This document shows, in pieces, positions 1 through 11,681 of a stretch of 64,000 nucleotides of DNA. The stretch covers positions 248,001 to 312,000 of the forward strand of contig AP026179.1 in NCBI GenBank assembly GCA_030295235.1. Reading direction: 5' to 3'. Both the position numbers and the translations under genes were made by a program. The stretch is from Fistulifera solaris (Eukaryota > Bacillariophyta > Bacillariophyceae > Naviculales > Stauroneidaceae). Under the pieces are notes generated by a model, which ran no database searches, had not been told where the DNA came from, and worked only from the letters and a program-made list of their open reading frames with translations. Each line of letters begins with the position of its first letter. Position 1 is the stretch's first letter.

Positions 1-867
1 GTTGAACTCGTGGTCGGAAAAACTGATAATATACTTTAACCTGCTCATTACACATTCTGTCAAAGATTATATAAAACATTATTCCTAAAACATTATTCCT
101 AATTTCCTCAAGTAAGAATACAATTTGACATTCGACTGAGTTTTCCATTATTCTTTTTCATTTTCTTTGGCTTCTGGTCCTCAGAAGCTCCGATTTTGAA
201 TCACTGTATCGCGATTGCTAGTAAAATGACAAACCTGCACCCTGCACCAGAATCCCACTGGAGTGGATTGCGCTGTGGCGCGCCATCCCCCGGATTTCTT
301 AATAGCACTCAGAATTGCTAGAATTAGGTTTCGTACCGTAGCATTTCGGAACAGCTGGTCGAAAGTAGCTACCAGTACTCTAACAGTGTGATCAACAATG
401 AGCAATGAGAAAATGAAAATGGACAACGAAATAATCAGTCCGAATGTCAAAATTGCATTCTGACTTTAGGAAATTAGGGCATAAAATTATAAACTTAGGT
501 TCTTCGTCACTATCTCGCGGTACGGTACCGTGGCAAAAAAAGAAATTCTAATGAGATATTCAAAGTTTCCTATGTGCTGTAGAGTGGTCAAGTACATCTT
601 GTTTGTTCATTCTAGAACTTCAACTTTGTCAATCGTTCGCTTCACATTTTAGCACATCCTTCGTTCGCACTTCAATCGTATCGGAGTGGTATTTATGACG
701 TATAAACCACGTCTTCATATTGTCTGTACGTCACTACGTTGTGTTTTTCCTTTTGTCGTATGTCGTATGCAACGCGCTTCTTAGCAACGAAGAAACAAAA
801 AGCAAATACCTTCTTTTATCAAAACTTGTTATCGCTGCTTTAATCACCTCTAAGGATTAGATCAGTC
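1..867. other. Intergenic region at the left edge
   Basis: I find no gene here. A minus-strand open frame of 89 codons (181-450) starts with a hydrophobic stretch but has no recognisable domain and no upstream support, so I do not call it. The stretch before the gene at 868 contains TGACGT-like sites near 712 and 728 (tatgacgtataaac and tgtacgtcac) that could bind bZIP factors; this is inference from the motif only. Confidence 0.4.
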
Positions 868-1667
868 ATGACTATTACTGTGAAGAAAGCCGGCGAGAAA
901 CTTGCCAAAGCGGTCGTGCAATCGAACGCACCGCGCGCAATTACGGCCGCCGAAGCACCGCACGTGCCTCCGGCCAAAGCAAGTACTACAACTTCGATGC
1001 AGCCATGGAACAATTGGTTCAATACCGCCTTGCGTGATTTCTTGGGAGAAGAACGTTACAAAAATATCGCAACTTCGCAGCGTTCATGCCCGACGACATT
1101 TACGACTTGTCGCCGGTTCCCAAACCCTCGCAAAAAATTCCTATATCCAAGACGGATCCGACGATCACCGCCGAATGGCGTTATCCTTCTCCGGGATCAC
1201 AAAAACCAGTACGCATGCCTCAATTCGATCTCGATATGCAGGAAGATCCGTATGATTCCGGATACTTCAAACGCGACACGCGTCGTCGCCACTTGTTCTC
1301 GGAATTGGCCAACAAGGACGTGGAAAAGTTAAAGTTGGAGATGATGGACCCGGATGACCCGTCGGTGGTGGAAGAAAAACAAAAGGTTGAAGCGGGTCCA
1401 GTCAGTTCTCCGGGCAATAAAGGTGTCTTTGCGACAGGTCCGACGGATTTTGATCCGACCGGGTTGCGTGCCACCATGTCCGCGACATGGGGTGCTTTGG
1501 AAAAGTCGTTGGATGCGCACATGCCCAATCATTTGCCAAAACCAGTTTGGAAAGGAAAGGAAGACGAAATTATTCAGTGGTACAAAGAACGCGATCTTCC
1601 GGTGCCCGTTGGCGGTTATTACGAAGCCCTCAAGACCCCGGTGTATCGACGCGTTGCGCGATGGTAA
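868..1667 (+). CDS. Hypothetical protein, one frameshift
   Basis: I do not recognise this protein. It starts at 868 (MTITVKKAGEKLAKAVVQ) and, after a frame change near 1057-1073, continues to the TAA at 1667, giving about 266 residues. The N-terminal part is rich in Ala and basic residues and could be a mitochondrial or plastid leader. The C-terminal part is soluble, Pro/Asp-rich, with YDSGYFKRDTRRR and ends in YYEALKTPVYRRVARW. Adding one A to the A5 run at 1060-1064 gives a smooth reading through RYKKYRNFAAFMPDD. A 47-nt GT-AG intron (1034-1080) would also keep frame but would be shorter than every secure intron here and would remove a natural-looking protein stretch. The style resembles small lineage-specific organelle proteins, but this is inference. 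Confidence 0.6.
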
Positions 1668-1767
1668 TGAATAGCCCTACGATGTAGTCGATAGTCCTTC
1701 GTTGTAGCATGAAACAATTTTTAGCTACATATTTCAGTGTTTAGTTTAGTTACGATTCATTCATTGC

Positions 1768-2709
1768 TTATTGCGTTTGCAGAAGTGACAAATCAAGTGG
1801 CCTCGGTACAACGGGCCGAGTGTATACAAAATAGTCCCCCGAAACATCCTCTACAATACGAAAATCATCATCCACATACCGGATAAATACTTTGCAAACA
1901 GCATCTCGCCCTTTATTCCATGGCAACAACTTCCAAATGGCTCCCACAGGAACTTTGATGCTCCAAATCCATTCTCCTAATCCAGACAAACCTGGAACAG
2001 GTCTCGATGTCGTATAGTCAACCTTCATCTGCAAGGTTCCCTTGTCTTCTAGTTTGGCGGTGGCGGCCGTAATGACACAACCACCAAACGTGGGCAGTAA
2101 TTTGAACCAACCCAAGATGGGAATGACTGTCAAAGAGAAGATGCTGGTATCAAATTCAGAATACAAATAATCCTCTGTAATTGTTTGTGCGACACGACCT
2201 ACTTTCGAAACACCCCACGAACATGTCTGCAATTCGTGCAATTTGAAAAACAAATCGGCCTTGCCCATGCCATTCCCCATCTTCTTTTCCTCGGCGTAGA
2301 CTTCGTACGCTTCTTGAATGGCCAGAAAGAAGGGCGAAGAGCGGAAAATACCGTGTGGAACTGTACTGAGAACCAATTCCCATTCGCCTTGCAAATCCTC
2401 CATGCTTTGGGGTGGTTTCGGATATTGTTGTACAAAGTCACGAATGGCAGCCGTGGCGGCTTCCATGCGATCGGCGTAATAGTCACCCGATGTTGGATTG
2501 TACGCCTGTCCTCGATCCAAGGAAGCTCCCAATTGCAACAACCGCACCTTGTGTGCTTCTACAGAAAGTGTCGGCGTTTCGACGGCTGAAAACCAGGAAG
2601 TTGCGGATAATGCCGATGATTTCTTCGAAACGACGGGAGAGGAATACGTCCAGGCGGTGACGATGTCATGCGTGAGGCTAAGAAACAGAAGAAAAATCAG
2701 AGCCCTCAT
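1768..2709 (-). CDS. PAP/fibrillin family plastid lipid-associated protein
   Basis: A 313-residue protein of the plastid lipid-associated (PAP/fibrillin) family, lipocalin-like proteins of plastoglobules and thylakoids thought to bind lipophilic compounds. Residues 1-19 form a hydrophobic signal peptide followed by an aromatic residue (TAWTYSS), consistent with the bipartite leader of complex plastids, where an aromatic residue follows the signal cleavage site. The fibrillin domain starts around LLQLGASLDRGQAYNP (about residue 57), with the typical LQGEWELVLST strand near 105-115, and ends with a conserved DxDFRIVEDVSGDYFVYTR segment near the C terminus. Uninterrupted single exon. Family assignment is fairly firm; the subfamily cannot be decided. 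Confidence 0.75.
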   Translation of the reverse strand: MRALIFLLFLSLTHDIVTAWTYSSPVVSKKSSALSATSWFSAVETPTLSVEAHKVRLLQLGASLDRGQAYNPTSGDYYADRMEAATAAIRDFVQQYPKPPQSMEDLQGEWELVLSTVPHGIFRSSPFFLAIQEAYEVYAEEKKMGNGMGKADLFFKLHELQTCSWGVSKVGRVAQTITEDYLYSEFDTSIFSLTVIPILGWFKLLPTFGGCVITAATAKLEDKGTLQMKVDYTTSRPVPGLSGLGEWIWSIKVPVGAIWKLLPWNKGRDAVCKVFIRYVDDDFRIVEDVSGDYFVYTRPVVPRPLDLSLLQTQ

Positions 2710-3093
2710 TGTTTGTTTGTTGACTGGTTACACGAACACTGAATAAAAAATGCTATATTTGTAATCAACGAATGAAAGTGATGAGAAACAACAGGACGCA
2801 TCTGATGCTCGCATCGCATCGACAACAAGAAAAAGCCTCAAAAATGTGACGTGTTCGAAGTGTATCGGTCATCATTAAGGTTAGCATGCAAACTACGTAG
2901 GGATCGGCGATCTAAGGATACACCATACACCACTACCTTGTACAGTACCACCTTGCCAGCTCAACAAACTAATAAGCAGAAGTACCAGTATTGATTCATC
3001 AGTATTTGCAGTCTAGCGATTCCACATCCGACTTTGTATTTCTGTAAAGAGTACTAAAGCATAGCAATCCACCATCACATCATTAGTGTATGT
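2710..3093. other. Intergenic, no feature seen
   Basis: This lies between the start of the fibrillin gene and the end of the next minus-strand gene. Codon-poor and AT-rich. It should hold the fibrillin promoter. No repeat or RNA gene seen. Confidence 0.4.
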
Positions 3094-4559
3094 CTAATAT
3101 TCTAAAGAACCTTCAGTCGATTCATCGTCATCATCTTCCATCTGACTAAAATCGTCGCCATTAACCACCGTACCACGATGGTCTTTATTGGGAACGGCAT
3201 AGACACGATCCATGTTACAAGTCATCCAATGGAAGAGTACCTCAATACTCGACACGCTGGCATCATCCAGGTCTCCCGAATACATAACACGCGGACCATC
3301 CAGGATATCCGAATCTTCACTGTCCATCATGGATTCGTAGTCGTCATGACGAGTGGTTGTTACTCGTCTGGCTCGATGAATGGCTTCAATTACCGAAACG
3401 ATCCATTGCTTTTGGCGGGCAGGGTCCACGGGTGAGAGTGATTGTCGCGGATGTTCTGCCTCACGGAACGGCAGGTCTGTTGGTATAGTTGGTGCCGTGT
3501 TGGACTTGGATGCTGCACGGGGTGATGATACAACTCCGGTGGGTTCGGACTGAAACACCTCCAGCAGAAATGATCCATGCTTCTTGGCAGAGCGCGACAA
3601 ATTGGGTGTTGGCAAACGAGCAAATGATGTTAGAGTGTCAACGAAATTGGAGATACTTTTCTCCACTCGATCTTGATGCTGGGGACTCTTATCTAGTGTA
3701 TCTTTCTTCGACGAGTTTTGATCGACCTTTACCTCCTGCTTCAAATCCCCTTCCGAACCGGCAACAGTAACAACGATGGGACTCATCGACACACGTCTGG
3801 TATCTTTGGCAATTATTTCATGCACAATTTCCTTCGGTCCGCTTGCTATGTTTGAAGTGGATCGGTCATCTTTGTCCTTTCGACCACCAAATCGTGAGAA
3901 GAGACCTTTCTTCTTTGTTTTGGCTTTTGTCGTTGTATGTTCCGGCGTCATGCTAATTGCCGTTTCATCATGGACGCCTTTCTTGGATCGGAAGAAACGT
4001 TGTTCTCTCTCACGCTGCATGGTGCCTGTAGGAGATGCAACTGCCGATAGAGATTTTCCTTTTTACCCGTCTTCAGAATACGCTCTGGAGAATTGACAAC
4101 GTTTGGAGACTTGGGCGAAAGTGGCTGATCGATGACTTCACACTGAATATTTGTTGAAATTTGAGGCTTTGCTTTTGGGGAACGAAGTGGTGGAGCTTCA
4201 ATAAATTGGTCGTCGTTCGTATCTGTCTGGACAATTGACTTTACACTGTCAGCCACCGCAGTTCGAGTATTGGGCTGAATATGCGAGATGTTTCTTCCGG
4301 TAACCGAGTTAGCACTCTTAGAAGGAAATTCTTTCTCTTCTCGCTTTATCATTTGGGCTTTTTTGCTTCTTGCATTTCTTTCCGTCCAGGCTATTGGCGA
4401 AATCAGTTGCTTTCGTTGCGGTAAGTTTGGCCTCGACATTTTGGTCGGATCTGCATCGAGACTTGCGCCTGAATCGTTACTTGCAGTCCAATGCATAGCC
4501 CGTAAGTGGCTATTACGCGGCCCTCCAAGAAAATTTACCATTCTTAAGTTTTGATTCAA
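3094..4559 (-). CDS. Hypothetical Ser/Lys-rich protein, one frameshift
   Basis: Two minus-strand open frames (4559 down to about 4066, then down to 3094) fit together as one protein of about 488 residues. The upstream part reads to NSPERILKTGKK and the downstream part resumes with AVASPTGTMQREREQRFF. One A added to the A5 run at 4060-4064 joins them. A 41-nt GTAAAA...CTACAG intron (4026-4066) also keeps frame, but this is far below the size of the secure introns here. The product is hydrophilic, rich in Ser, Lys and Asp, with scattered SP sites (LSPKSPN, SPVDP) that look like phosphorylation targets, and an acidic tail (MEDDDDESTEGSLEY). No domain recognised. Probably a cytosolic or nuclear scaffold; function unknown. 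Confidence 0.6.
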
Positions 4560-4985
4560 CTCGATGACGCATTAAAGAAGTCCTCTTGATGAGACTTCGA
4601 AGAGAAAATAGAGGAGGAGGGCAACAAAAATCAAAAAGTGACATGTGACACGTGATGAATTTCGAATTAACCGTTTCATGATAGTAATCTAACGGCGACG
4701 TTGACTTTCTAAATTTGTACTACAAAAGAAAGTACATCATCTTTCGCCCACCGCTCGCGGATTTTTCGCTTACAAAGAAGAATGTGTGCGCGCTTAGACA
4801 AAAAGCAAGAACACGGAACTTCTAATAAACGATTACCGCATGGACGTCAGTTTTGTTATGTGCATATCACACCGTGTTTACACTATGGGAGCCGTCAATC
4901 GTATTGTTCTTAGCAATATATAGAGACGCTTATGTGGAGGGTGTAAACGAAAATATTAATTGTTAATTGATGTACCCTATGATAA
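4560..4985. other. Intergenic, no feature seen
   Basis: AT-rich spacer between two minus-strand genes; it contains agtacatcatc near 4732, one of several similar AGTAC-containing words in the window's intergenic DNA. No gene supported. Confidence 0.35.
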
Positions 4986-6468
4986 CTATATTTCGAGCGT
5001 CTCGACAACATGATGGCGCTTTTGCCTTCGAGATATTCGCTTCTTGGGTAATGAAACGGACTTCCGTTGTTGCATTTCTTCGCTCGTCATTTGAAAATCA
5101 ATATCATGTGTTACATCGCTGCCCTCGTTTGCAGATGTGTCATGTCCTGGAGACGGATAATGAAATTCTTTCTTGCTAGAAAACCGTACGCGTGGTCCTT
5201 GTTGCTCATCGATATGCGTTATTGGTTCTCTTGCGTCAACAGAAAACTCGATTCCGTCCCCGCGAGCGGATTGCGACTGCCAGCTCTCTTCGTTGGGTGA
5301 ACCAGTTGGTTTGGAGTGATCTTTCTTACTGGGAGGTGTAGCGTCGTTGTATACATCTTCGTCGGAAGAATAATCGTACGCATTTTGTCTGTAGGGATAC
5401 AGGTCAACCTCGGAATTATCATCGTCTTCCCACAAATGATCAAAGTCCATGGTCGTCGCCGGTGCCTCTACGGCGCAAACATCCCAAATCTTTTCCTTTT
5501 GTTCGGTGCCGAGTCGGGACCCCACGGTCGAGCCGCTACGGGTGCGGATGCCGCCGGACGACTGAACGTTCGGTTCTCCACAAATAGACCGGAATCGACA
5601 GATGAATCATCTTCCACAAATTCGTCGTCGTCGTCGTCGTCCGATGCATCCTTCTTGCCAGACAAATGTTCTTCTTCGTAAACTTCAAATGTATCGACAA
5701 CTTGATCTATGCCTTTCATGTCCAGGTCCATCATGTCCATCACACTCGTAGGACTACTGCTCGCCGTTGATTTGGTGGCTTGATCGGAGGTTATGGGGAG
5801 AGACGAGTCGGAGTTACCATCTTCCTCCTCGGTTATTTGTAATCGACTTTCTTTGGCGGGTGTCGTGCACTCGAAATCAGGGAGCGTGGGGGTAGGAATT
5901 GGTTCCGAAATGGCGGAGTTCGCATCACTTTCGGGAATCATCCTTGGCCGTCTCTCACGCCGAAACGGTCTCGACACCATTTCTTCCCGTGGCACTGCCA
6001 ACAAGTCATCATCGCTATCCTTACTTTCATCATTATGCTCTTCAATTTCATGCAAACGTGTGCGCAGCAAATCGTTGTAGTTGACACGCAGCGTCCCATC
6101 CGTGACACACCCTTCTTGACGCAAGAATTCTTGCAATTTCTCAAATGCCGAAGGATCGCTTAAAATGAGTCCGACCTTATCTTGACTTAAGCGAACATCG
6201 TGTCTTTTTGAAACGAAAATATGTTTTCAATTTTGAAATTACTCAAGAAATAGCGATTGTAATTGCCGGTTGTCTTTTCGGCTGGCTTGGAAGAAGCAGA
6301 GTTCTTGTTTCGCTTGCTCGATTTTGTATTATTATTTGTTTCTTCATTCTGTTTTCGTATCTCGTGTTCTGTCGAGGAGTTTGTTTCGTCCTCAATGGGT
6401 TCTTCCGTCTTGGCTTCCAACGAATCATTGAGAGAGGATGACGGCGGCGGTGCGGAAAGTGCTTCCAT
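4986..6468 (-). CDS. Hypothetical acidic nuclear-type protein, two frameshifts
   Basis: Three minus-strand frames chain into one protein of about 494 residues. Frame 1 starts MEALSAPPPSSSLNDSLEAK (6468). An A5 run at 6206-6210 must gain one A to continue as FQKRHDVRLSQDKVGLILSD into the second frame. That frame ends at KRKRFGMFAP, where one base is again missing (GGG near 5481 or a nearby A run) before AVEAPATTMDFDHLW in the third. The middle part is strongly acidic, with a poly-Asp run encoded by (GTC)n on the plus strand near 5623-5642, and has a KRKRF basic patch that could act as nuclear localisation signal. The C terminus is basic (SLPKKRISRRQKRHH). A 53-nt GT-AG intron could replace the second shift but is less likely. 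No family recognised. Confidence 0.55.
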
Positions 6469-7179
6469 ATTGCAAGATTTTTGTTTGTTAGTTCTTTCGT
6501 TTCCTTATGTGGCTCCGGTCAACACTTCGTTTGCCTACACAACTTAGCGCAAAGTCGATGCAGATGCTTACTTAAGAAGGAGGTGGAAGTTTAAGGTTTT
6601 ACAAAATAATGAAGCTTTTGTTTTGTTGCTGACTCCTTCCTTCATCAAAAGGTCACACTCGCGTCGTTGGTTATTGTCTTCTCTCACTGCTCCACATTGA
6701 TTTTTATTTATTGTGGAGGGGGAGTTGCGCGAAGTGGGGCAGACGGACGCGAGGTTTTACTATGAAGTAGAAAGAATCACTTCAGCACGGCCTGCTTGCT
6801 GGTACTCCACATGAAAGCTTACTTGTGGACTTTTGATACCGGATCCAATTTTTTCGATTTTTTAGTACACAAACGTGGACAATAACTCTGCAACGGAAGA
6901 GACAACTTCCCGAGAAAGTGATTTGCTTCGTATCTATATTATTTCGGGCTGGTACTGGTAATTAGGAGTACCAGGTAAATCTCGAATTCATCAAGAACAC
7001 CAGTAACAAACCTAATCTCTAGTGGAGTTAAAACAACCAAACGGAGGCATTATCGCGCAACTTAACTACAGTAATAATGCAATAAAAGAATTCTGGTTTG
7101 TCGACGAGAGTCCTATAAACTTTTATCCATGCAGTATGGCATGTATATTACTCAATCGTCTTTGCTGAAAGCGGAAAAC
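6469..7179. other. Intergenic, one TACCAGGTA word
   Basis: No gene supported. It contains the 9-mer TACCAGGTA at 6969-6977, part of an over-represented intergenic word described in the findings, close to the related ctggtactggta at 6952-6963. The 7080-7179 part should be the 3' end region of the FCP gene. Confidence 0.4.
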
Positions 7180-7776
7180 TTAGGCACTGGGGAAAAGGGT
7201 GTCAACGTTTCCGAGTTTGTCGTGAACCATAAGTCCCAACAATCCCATCATGGCGGCACGGCCTTGGTTCAATTCGATGGCACGCTTCTTGAGCTTGGTC
7301 TCTTCATCGAAGCTATCCCAACCGAAATCAATGAAGCCGTTGCGGAAGTCACCAACGAACTCTCCGCCAGTGATGTCCTTCATGACGGCAAGCTCCAAGA
7401 AACCAACAAAGGCAAGAACTTGGAGGGCACCGGCAACAGGAACGGCGGTGGATCCCTCCCAGCCAGAAGGAATGTCGGCGAACTTGGTTCCGGAGTAGTC
7501 AATGTCTCCAGGAAGACGGATTCCGGCGGCGGTGACCAAGTACCCGACAACACCCAACATGCAGATGCGGCCGTGCTTGATCTCGACGTATCGGAGGCGG
7601 TCGAACTTCTCTTGGTCACCATCGGCAACAAGGCCGAGGGGATCGAAGAAACCAAGAGGAGCCTGGGCACCGAGTTCGTCTTCGAAAGCCTTCAACGCAG
7701 AGCTGGAGGCAGTCTTTTGGGCCGGGGCGAAAGCGGCGGCAGAGGCGATGAGGGAGGCAAGGACGGCGGTCTTCAT
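7180..7776 (-). CDS. Fucoxanthin-chlorophyll a/c antenna protein (FCP, Lhcf-like)
   Basis: A 198-residue light-harvesting protein of the thylakoid that binds chlorophyll a/c and fucoxanthin. The start at 7776 (MKTAVLASLIASAAAFAPAQ) gives a classical signal peptide with the ASAFAP-like plastid targeting motif (ASAAAFAP), so the longer in-frame start 69 nt upstream is not preferred. Helix 1 carries the LHC motif YVEIKHGRICMLGVVGYL, with Glu and His-Gly-Arg chlorophyll ligands, and helix 3 carries LKKRAIELNQGRAAMMGLLG. The mature N terminus has GFFDPLGLVADGD, typical of FCPs. Length and spacing fit Lhcf proteins. Single exon, no frameshift. A 294-codon open frame on the opposite strand is a shadow caused by codon bias. 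Confidence 0.93.
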   Translation of the reverse strand: MKTAVLASLIASAAAFAPAQKTASSSALKAFEDELGAQAPLGFFDPLGLVADGDQEKFDRLRYVEIKHGRICMLGVVGYLVTAAGIRLPGDIDYSGTKFADIPSGWEGSTAVPVAGALQVLAFVGFLELAVMKDITGGEFVGDFRNGFIDFGWDSFDEETKLKKRAIELNQGRAAMMGLLGLMVHDKLGNVDTLFPSA

Positions 7777-8478
7777 TTTTGCTGGTTCGTTCGAATACTT
7801 GATTCTGAGAATTGTGAGAAGAGTGATGAGGTCGAATGCTTGCAATTCTTGGCAAGCTCAGAGGCAACGTGGATGACAAAAGGATACCCTTTCAAGTCAA
7901 ATCTTTCGATCCTGGTAATTCAACTTCGAGGACCGGTTTTTTGGGTGAACATGTCTGTACAGCAATTATGTCTGACGAGCATTCCTGTTGAACAGTTAAT
8001 AGTTATACAGTAAAATGCATTATAACGTTTAGTGTGCCAACCCAGATGACATTTGTCTTTTGGGTTCTCCACGATCCACGATCCTTAGTCTTAGTCTCAC
8101 TTACCACCTGGATCTATGAACTGCAACCGTGACGCATAACGCGTACCCCATTTGGCCGTAGCTCATGCGCAACGAAGGGTTCGACAACACACGACCGATC
8201 AGCCACGCAACGGGCACGAATCGCGCTGGCTACAGCTGCAAAGAATTCAATAGACCAACTTTATTAATCCTAACGCAAACAATGTCGTTATGCTATTGGA
8301 AAATTTCATGAAGTATGATGCAATCCGAAAGGTAGCGAAAGCGGCAATTGTGCCAAATCGTCAAAATAAGAACAATCTACATCACTGGCCTGCATTCTTA
8401 ACTGGATATTTTATCAAGCGCTTCAATTTAGCTATGGTTAGCGCGCATATTGTCAATGCAAACAACTATTTCGACTAG
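7777..8478. other. FCP promoter and spacer to aureochrome 3' end
   Basis: No gene supported. The FCP gene is transcribed leftwards from here, so the promoter should lie within roughly 7777-8200. A 62-codon plus-strand frame at 8290-8478 is not credible as a gene. Confidence 0.4.
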
Positions 8479-9739
8479 TCAGCATCCATTTTCGCCGTCG
8501 CTAAAATAGGGCTCTTCCGGAAGACGAACTCCATGTTCTGAATCGCCGGGTGGCGGAGACGCCACAACGACGGTCACTCCAATGTAGTTGACAATGTTCT
8601 CTTGAGCATCGCGCAAGGCGGCAATGAAGAGTTTGTTCCAAAACGGGGTGCCATCTCTCATGTAATTGATAAAGGTGACACTCACGTCTTCGCCTTTGGA
8701 CAATCCATCGCGGATCATCGCCAGTTTCGCCTTGCTCGTTTGTTCACCCTGCAAGAAGCGGCAATTACGGCCCAACACTTCAGAACGCTCGTAGCCGGTC
8801 AGTTTTAAAAAAGTCATCGGAGGCAAACACAATCGGGTTGTCTTCCAAACTAGGATCGGTAATAATGAACGCATGTTGCGACTTTTGAATACTTTGAACA
8901 AGATTAAAATCTTGGGAATCCATGTCTTCGAATCCTTCCGAGCATGCTTCCAGGACCGACGGAGGCATTTGTTCTAAAGCGTTACATCCATCCAGAATTT
9001 GTCGAGCAACTCCTTCATCTAGATTTTCTTTAACAATAGCCTTGAGATTCAGGTTATCTCGTTGCAGATCCAATATTTCTTTTTGCAGCGACTCGAAGAA
9101 GAACTTTTTCCGAAGACGGGTTCGTTTGGCAAGAACACGATTGCGCTCCCTACGACGGTCGACTTGGTCTTGTGACTTTTTCTTTCGTCCTCGAGCGGGT
9201 TGCTGCAACATGGCCTGCGCTGCCGCGCTAGAAAACGCCGATACAAACGAGTTGGTAGGACCCGAAGTCACGGCGTAAATAGCACCATTGTTTCCTTCCA
9301 CACGCATCCGTTTCGACATTTCCGCTTCGTCGCTGCCCACAGGACACGGTAACACAGGAAAACCTATTGGGGCGGAAGCTGGCTGTTGCTGTTGTAAAAC
9401 ACCTTTCTCGTATTGCATGGTAGAAGGAAAAGTACTAGCATCGCCACAAAGAGGATGAAAACCATCTTCGCTGTTCTCAGGTGATACATACGAGCCCGCA
9501 TTTCCATTTCCAAGACTGTGCAAGGTAGATCAGGTCGTTAGAAAAGTACGCAAAGCGAACATCGAATGATACAATCGCCGTACTCACTTGAAATCAAACG
9601 TTACGCCGCTCGGCTTCTCTTCGCCCAAGAGAAAGGCGGCCAGTACATCCACATCGAAATTATCCGTATCACCCCATTCGTTTAGATTTCCCGTCCCTGC
9701 TCGACCGAATCGGGGAGCAAAGCTTGAATAATCCACATG
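8479..9739 (-). CDS. Aureochrome-type blue-light bZIP-LOV transcription factor
   Basis: Two exons: 9588-9739 and 8479-9515, with a 72-nt intron (GTGAGT...CACAG). The protein is about 395 residues: an acidic N-terminal segment, a bZIP (basic region RRRERNRVLAKRTRLRKK with Asn-x7-Arg, then a leucine zipper), then a C-terminal LOV domain with the flavin-adduct motif GRNCRFLQG and FWNKLFIAALRD. This bZIP-before-LOV order is specific to aureochromes, nuclear blue-light sensors that regulate transcription and the cell cycle. A T6 run at 8806-8811 breaks the frame; T5 restores the canonical DDFLKLTGYERSEVLGRN. The start used (MWIIQAFAPRFGR) needs no change; an ATG at 9749 (MTDHVDYSS) would be right if the T4 run near 9720 is one base too long. 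The retained Cys suggests an AUREO1-like photoactive type. Confidence 0.92.
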
Positions 9740-11681
9740 ATCGGTCATGTTGATTCTGCTGGATTGAAAACAACGTATTGTGAGAAGTGTTCGAGAGAAA
9801 CAAAAGAAGTACTTGAATTGTCGCGAAGTAAGACGAACAAGAAACGGGCTCTACATTCGAAAAAGAGAGTAGAAATCGAACCGGTACTTGCTACTATGTC
9901 TCGAAAGGGCTAAATTGTTCGCAACAAGACGGTTCACCGTCCACCGCACGCTTGACACCACCATGGGCAACGAGCGACATGTAACGAAGAACTCTTCGAG
10001 CAGCGAGAGAAAAGAATGATCTTCACTAAACCAAGATCAAACGAAATCAGTCACATCGCATCCGTGCAAAGAGCGGCGCCGGAAACGACATGCTGCGACT
10101 CAAAGAGCCCATTTTCTCACAAGAACAAATAGATTGATGAAATCAAGAGTCGTGCATTCTGGCGTTACGCTTGCGAACGAGCATAATAAAGTAAATTATG
10201 CAAGGCTCGTCCATTCGGAATGGGAACAATTTGGAGATAGAACATGAAATTACCCGCATCACCCCGAAACGCGACATTCTCCTTTGACCCGTATCTGCAA
10301 GTACCAATCCTACGGCGTTCTACTTCAACGTGTCCGAAGACACTTTCACGTTGCGTGCGCTTGCCAAAACGTTCCTTTCTTGCGTCTCGCCTCCACCAGC
10401 GACATATCGAGAACGAAACAAACCTACCTAAAGGGAAAAAATGAATTGCACACACACCTTTGCTACGGGTCAAAAGGATTTGCGCTGTCTCTTTCAGTGA
10501 CAAGAAATTGGCTCGCTTTGGATTGTTCTCGATCTCGAGCGAGAGAGATGCAAGAGAGAGAGAAAAGTCGGGTAAAAATCTGCAATACACTTCATCCAAT
10601 ATTAGGGGCGACACCATCATTCTTTCTGGTGAACATTGTACATCTTTGAGGATAGACGCCTTCAGAAACGGTACTAAGTTTACGTTTCGGCCACACTTCA
10701 TCGATGTACAGAAAACACAGAACATGAAGAACACTCGCTGTCGCTGTGGTTCATGAAAGCTCGTGACCAAAATTGGGACTAGTCGTCGTCCAAGGTCCCT
10801 TACTGCGACTAACAAGTCTCTCACGAATGCGTAAAAACTCGTCTAAATATCTGCTGTCCATTCAATTAAATTGTATTGTTCAATCCACATTGCTTTTTAC
10901 TTTATTGCTTTTTACTTAATAAACACAGATTACTTGACGGCGACAAAAAGTCTTGAAGGCATCTTGCGTTGCTCGACAGAGTGATTCACTTCCGAAGCAT
11001 AAAAAAGGCGATCGAAACGAAAAATGAAAACATATGTTGTTGATGATGATTCATTCAAACGAGTGCACCCGACTCTCTCTATTGTGTAGGCATTGGAAAC
11101 TGTCGCTAATTCTTCACCGCAATGGCCTCTTGTTCATGTCATCGCAGCTCCTTATATTGACGCTCCATTTCTAATAAAATAGAAAACGAACAAGGAAGAG
11201 GAGATTTCGAATACTAACAGGCAAAGGGCTACGTCCAACGTCGATTCTTTCCCTTTTAGGACCCAGAACGCTGTTTGGCCTTTCTTATCGTATTCCAAAG
11301 AATTCGTGGCATCGACTCCGTTTTTGGAGTTCTTGGTTTCGTTCCGAACTCTCAACGGAAGTCGTTTTTTTGGCGAAGCGAAAGCGGGATCGTCGACTGT
11401 AATGCAACGTGTACTAAGTGGGACTGAGCCTTGAATCGTGACAATAATTGATCGCCGCTCCAAGCACTTTTTCATTCAGTAGAATTCCATCATCTCACGA
11501 AAGCCGACCATATTTGTAGAAGCGAAGAAAGGTTTGTTTCCAATCACTTCAAATAATATTTTGTTACAATCGACTCTGACTGGATTGCTAATTTCTCACA
11601 AAAACGTCGGCGCATCTCGAATTCAAACAGTCTACCTTCCGTGCGCTTGCTTGCCCTTCCATTGCGTGACTACTCCTCGTT
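9740..11681. other. Long intergenic region, doubtful ORFs only
   Basis: About 1.9 kb. It begins with the aureochrome promoter. The longest open frame is on the minus strand at 10165-10824 (219 codons), but it has competing open frames on the plus strand, irregular composition, no domain and no signal, so I do not call it. A 107-codon minus frame (11152-11475) is equally weak. A (GA)-rich stretch lies at 10540-10564. The last 250 bases upstream of 11682 should carry the TPR gene promoter. Confidence 0.4.

Noticed and set aside
1034-1080. 47-nt GT-AG intron in the first gene (and similar 41-nt at 4026-4066, 53-nt near 5465-5520)
   Set aside because: They keep frame, but every well-supported intron here is 58 nt or longer, and each removes a natural protein stretch; one-base homopolymer repair explains all three and also cases where no GT-AG pair exists.
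5623-5642. (GTC)n as an intergenic microsatellite
   Set aside because: It lies in the coding frame of the acidic protein at 4986-6468 and encodes poly-Asp.
7129-8013. 294-codon plus-strand frame opposite the FCP gene
   Set aside because: It is a shadow: the minus strand has clear LHC motifs and a plastid leader, and the frame's protein is repetitive Gly/Glu with no domain.
10165-10824. 219-codon minus-strand frame
   Set aside because: Competing plus-strand frames of similar length, no domain, no leader, irregular composition.
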